Of a DNA stretch of 64,000 nt, positions 62,041 to 64,000 are shown in pieces. The notes under the pieces are model-generated. The model was given only the letters and a program-made list of their open reading frames with translations. It was not told the origin of the DNA and made no database searches. Position 1 is the stretch's first letter. Each line of letters starts with the position of its first letter. The position numbers and the translations under genes are program-made. The stretch is from the NCBI GenBank assembly GCA_029961685.1, contig JARWKL010000010.1:23224067-23288066 (forward strand), written 5' to 3'. This stretch comes from Aristolochia californica. Lineage: Eukaryota > Streptophyta > Magnoliopsida > Piperales > Aristolochiaceae.

Positions 62041-63907
62041 TATAAACTAGGAGTTTTATTTTAGAACTCATTTGAGTATTAAGAATATAAAACAAACTGT
62101 TAATCTTGATAAAACAACTATTTAAATAAATTAGGGAAAGAGATATTAGTGAAAATATGTTGACAAATCTAAGTTCCTCCATATAGGATTAATTCAAGTC
62201 ACTAGCTAAAGAAATGTTAGATTCCTTAATTGAGTACCTTCTTTAATGGGAGTCGTAGAAACTAGTTTAAGTTATGATCCTGTTTATTTTAATGTTTACC
62301 CACACTTAAGCCTACTCTTGTCTAATCTCCATTTGCATGGGGCAACGCATCTTAATATCAAGACTCATGGTTATAATTTCCTTCGAGTAGTTGAAGCAAT
62401 AGGCATTATTTATTGGAATTAATTTAAAGTAATGCTCTCTTCATGTCCAAATGCTCGACTATTAAGTCAACCAGGAAAAACCACAAAGGGTTGAACCAAT
62501 TCATTGTCTTCCAAATAGCTACTAATCAACTGATTAAATGAGAAAAAAAAGTTATTCTTCCATAATCATGGCAAATAAAAGAGATGTGTCCCCTAGATGA
62601 AATTGTTTTGACCGCTAATGGAGATACTAAAACAAGACTTACTTCAAGTAAAATTATAAAAATACCCCAAATCACTCAACAATCTTTCTCAAGGCTCTCC
62701 CTTCTGCTAGTTCACGAAAGTATCTTGATGATGTAGAAGGAATAAAAGTCAATCCCAATCAAATCATACATCTTGTCTAAAGGTGAAAAACAAAGAACTT
62801 CTCCTAATCCTAAAATAGGCTTTAAAATTTTATGTGTATGCCCTACTAGCCTAGGTAAACCCTAATCAAAAGGAATTCTGTGAATCTGAACATCTAATGT
62901 TTATAAGTTAATACATTTTTAAATAATTAATAATTATTCCCCTAACCTTATTACATGTTTTTTGCTGGTAGAAACTCAGATAAATGATAATATATTAAAT
63001 AAAAATAATGTAATAACCCACCACACATTAACAGATTTGTGAAATGACATTCACCACATCCACGTAAAAAAAAAATTATATACATACACATGGCAGTACT
63101 AGATAATCGCTCTTTTGAGCCCACTATTGATGACCATTATATTGGCGTCGGCCTCTTGAACAAAATAAGACCTTCCCTCCTAATATTATAAATCTGTCAA
63201 AATATTTTAGGGGCACAACCCCATTTGTCTTCCCTTACAAGAAGAAGGTCTCCTAAAGAGATTACATGTACAACTATGTGATAAAAGAAAATTATTTAAT
63301 CTTCATGCTTACCAGTTCCTGCCTAAAAGAGGCTCTCCTAACTGGCACTAATAGCTGGCGTCTCTCAATTTGTTCCCTAATCCTCTGAAAGTGTTTCAAT
63401 ACATGTGTGAGTGTGTAAGTTCTACTCTAAGTTACAATAAAACTACAAAACCATATAAAAGAGTCTAGAGTATAATCAAATTCAAAACTTATATGTGGTT
63501 ACCTAAGAAAACCTATAAATGTCAATCCATGAATATCATGAAGAAAGTTTAACAGTAATGCATCGATTAAAAATGGAAGCTTATAAAGACTTTTAGCATA
63601 TGCATGAATCTATTTCAACTTCCAAAGTTCAATTGTATGAATTCACACATCCACACCCTTACTAACTTCTCAATTAGGGTCCCTAGTTATTCTTTGGGAG
63701 TTATTCTACTCATACTTGTATACCCCTATCAATTTTCCAATAAGGTTCTTATTTCTTATGTAGTAGTCATCTTACTCACACACACATCACCTTATTTATT
63801 TCCTAATAATGTTCTTATTCCTCATATAGAGGTTGTTTACACACCCACATACCCATATTAGCCTCCCAATAAAATCTTTATTTCTCCTGTAATAATAGTT
63901 CCACTAA
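62041..63907. other. AT-rich intergenic DNA
   Basis: No gene, RNA or element recognised. A weak duplication of GGTTCTTATTTCT/GTTCTTATTCCTC and CACACCCACA-type words is seen at 63650-63860. Confidence 0.4.

Positions 63908-63941
<34 letters not shown>
63908..63941. repeat. Poly-G homopolymer, 34 bases
   Basis: An uninterrupted run of 34 G. Such runs are rare in plant DNA and are often assembly or base-calling artefacts. Confidence 0.9.
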
Positions 63942-63944
<3 letters not shown>

Positions 63945-64000
63945 GTCCACAATGAAGTGGAAATGAAGTGGAAAATTGAATTGAAGTGAGATGAATTGCT

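Overview
The window is nuclear DNA of a flowering plant. Three things point to this: plant-type LTR retrotransposons primed by initiator tRNA-Met, plant gene relics (F-box/LRR, vacuolar sorting receptor, DPH1, type I MADS-box, plant 5S rDNA, TTTAGGG-like telomeric words), and an endogenous plant pararetrovirus (Caulimoviridae). The species cannot be named from this sequence. I found no clearly intact host protein gene. It is a repeat-rich, AT-rich graveyard of nested transposons, pseudogenes and viral copies.

Layout. 1-13,015: decayed copies of an F-box/LRR gene (three places), a vacuolar-sorting-receptor fragment, a CT-rich tandem duplication and a degenerate ~100-bp tandem array. 13,020-14,560: a Copia LTR inserted in another F-box pseudogene, followed by an unexplained GC-rich island (14,930-15,800). 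18,359-19,804: a small decayed 5S rDNA array with ~505-bp period. 19,822-26,125: two unequal copies of a segment with a MYB/SANT-like fragment, telomere-like repeats and a reverse-strand DPH1 pseudogene; the second copy keeps a type I MADS-box relic. 27,036-28,290: the 3' end of a second, internally deleted Copia element.

29,864-37,525 (minus) and 54,355-62,040 (plus) hold two near-complete copies of one caulimovirid genome of about 7.7 kb. They face in opposite orientations and are linearised at different points of the circle: inside ORF6 in copy 1, inside the intergenic region in copy 2. The inferred viral map is intergenic region with promoter and tRNA-Met site, ORF1 (108 aa), ORF2 (viroplasmin-like domain), ORF3 (~70 aa), ORF4 (coat protein with CCHC knuckle), ORF5 (protease-RT-RNase H) and ORF6 (coiled coil, short repeats, conserved C-terminal domain). 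Neighbouring ORFs are coupled by overlaps such as ATGA. The copies carry different lesions and neither holds a complete set of open frames.

Between the viral copies lies a nested transposon cluster. A Copia element of Maximus/SIRE type (LTR 52,830-54,152, gag-pol relic leftwards) is split by a non-autonomous Ty3/Gypsy-like element (47,431-51,096, TSD catga). In place of gag-pol, that element carries intronless pieces of host genes: a FAB1 lipid kinase, a 3-ketoacyl-CoA thiolase, probably a glyoxylate reductase, and an EBP1/PA2G4-like protein. Another LTR element (LTR 46,874-47,148) sits in the same Copia relic, next to an APC4 N-terminal fragment. The gene-capture element and the unusual viral genome are the two most interesting objects here.
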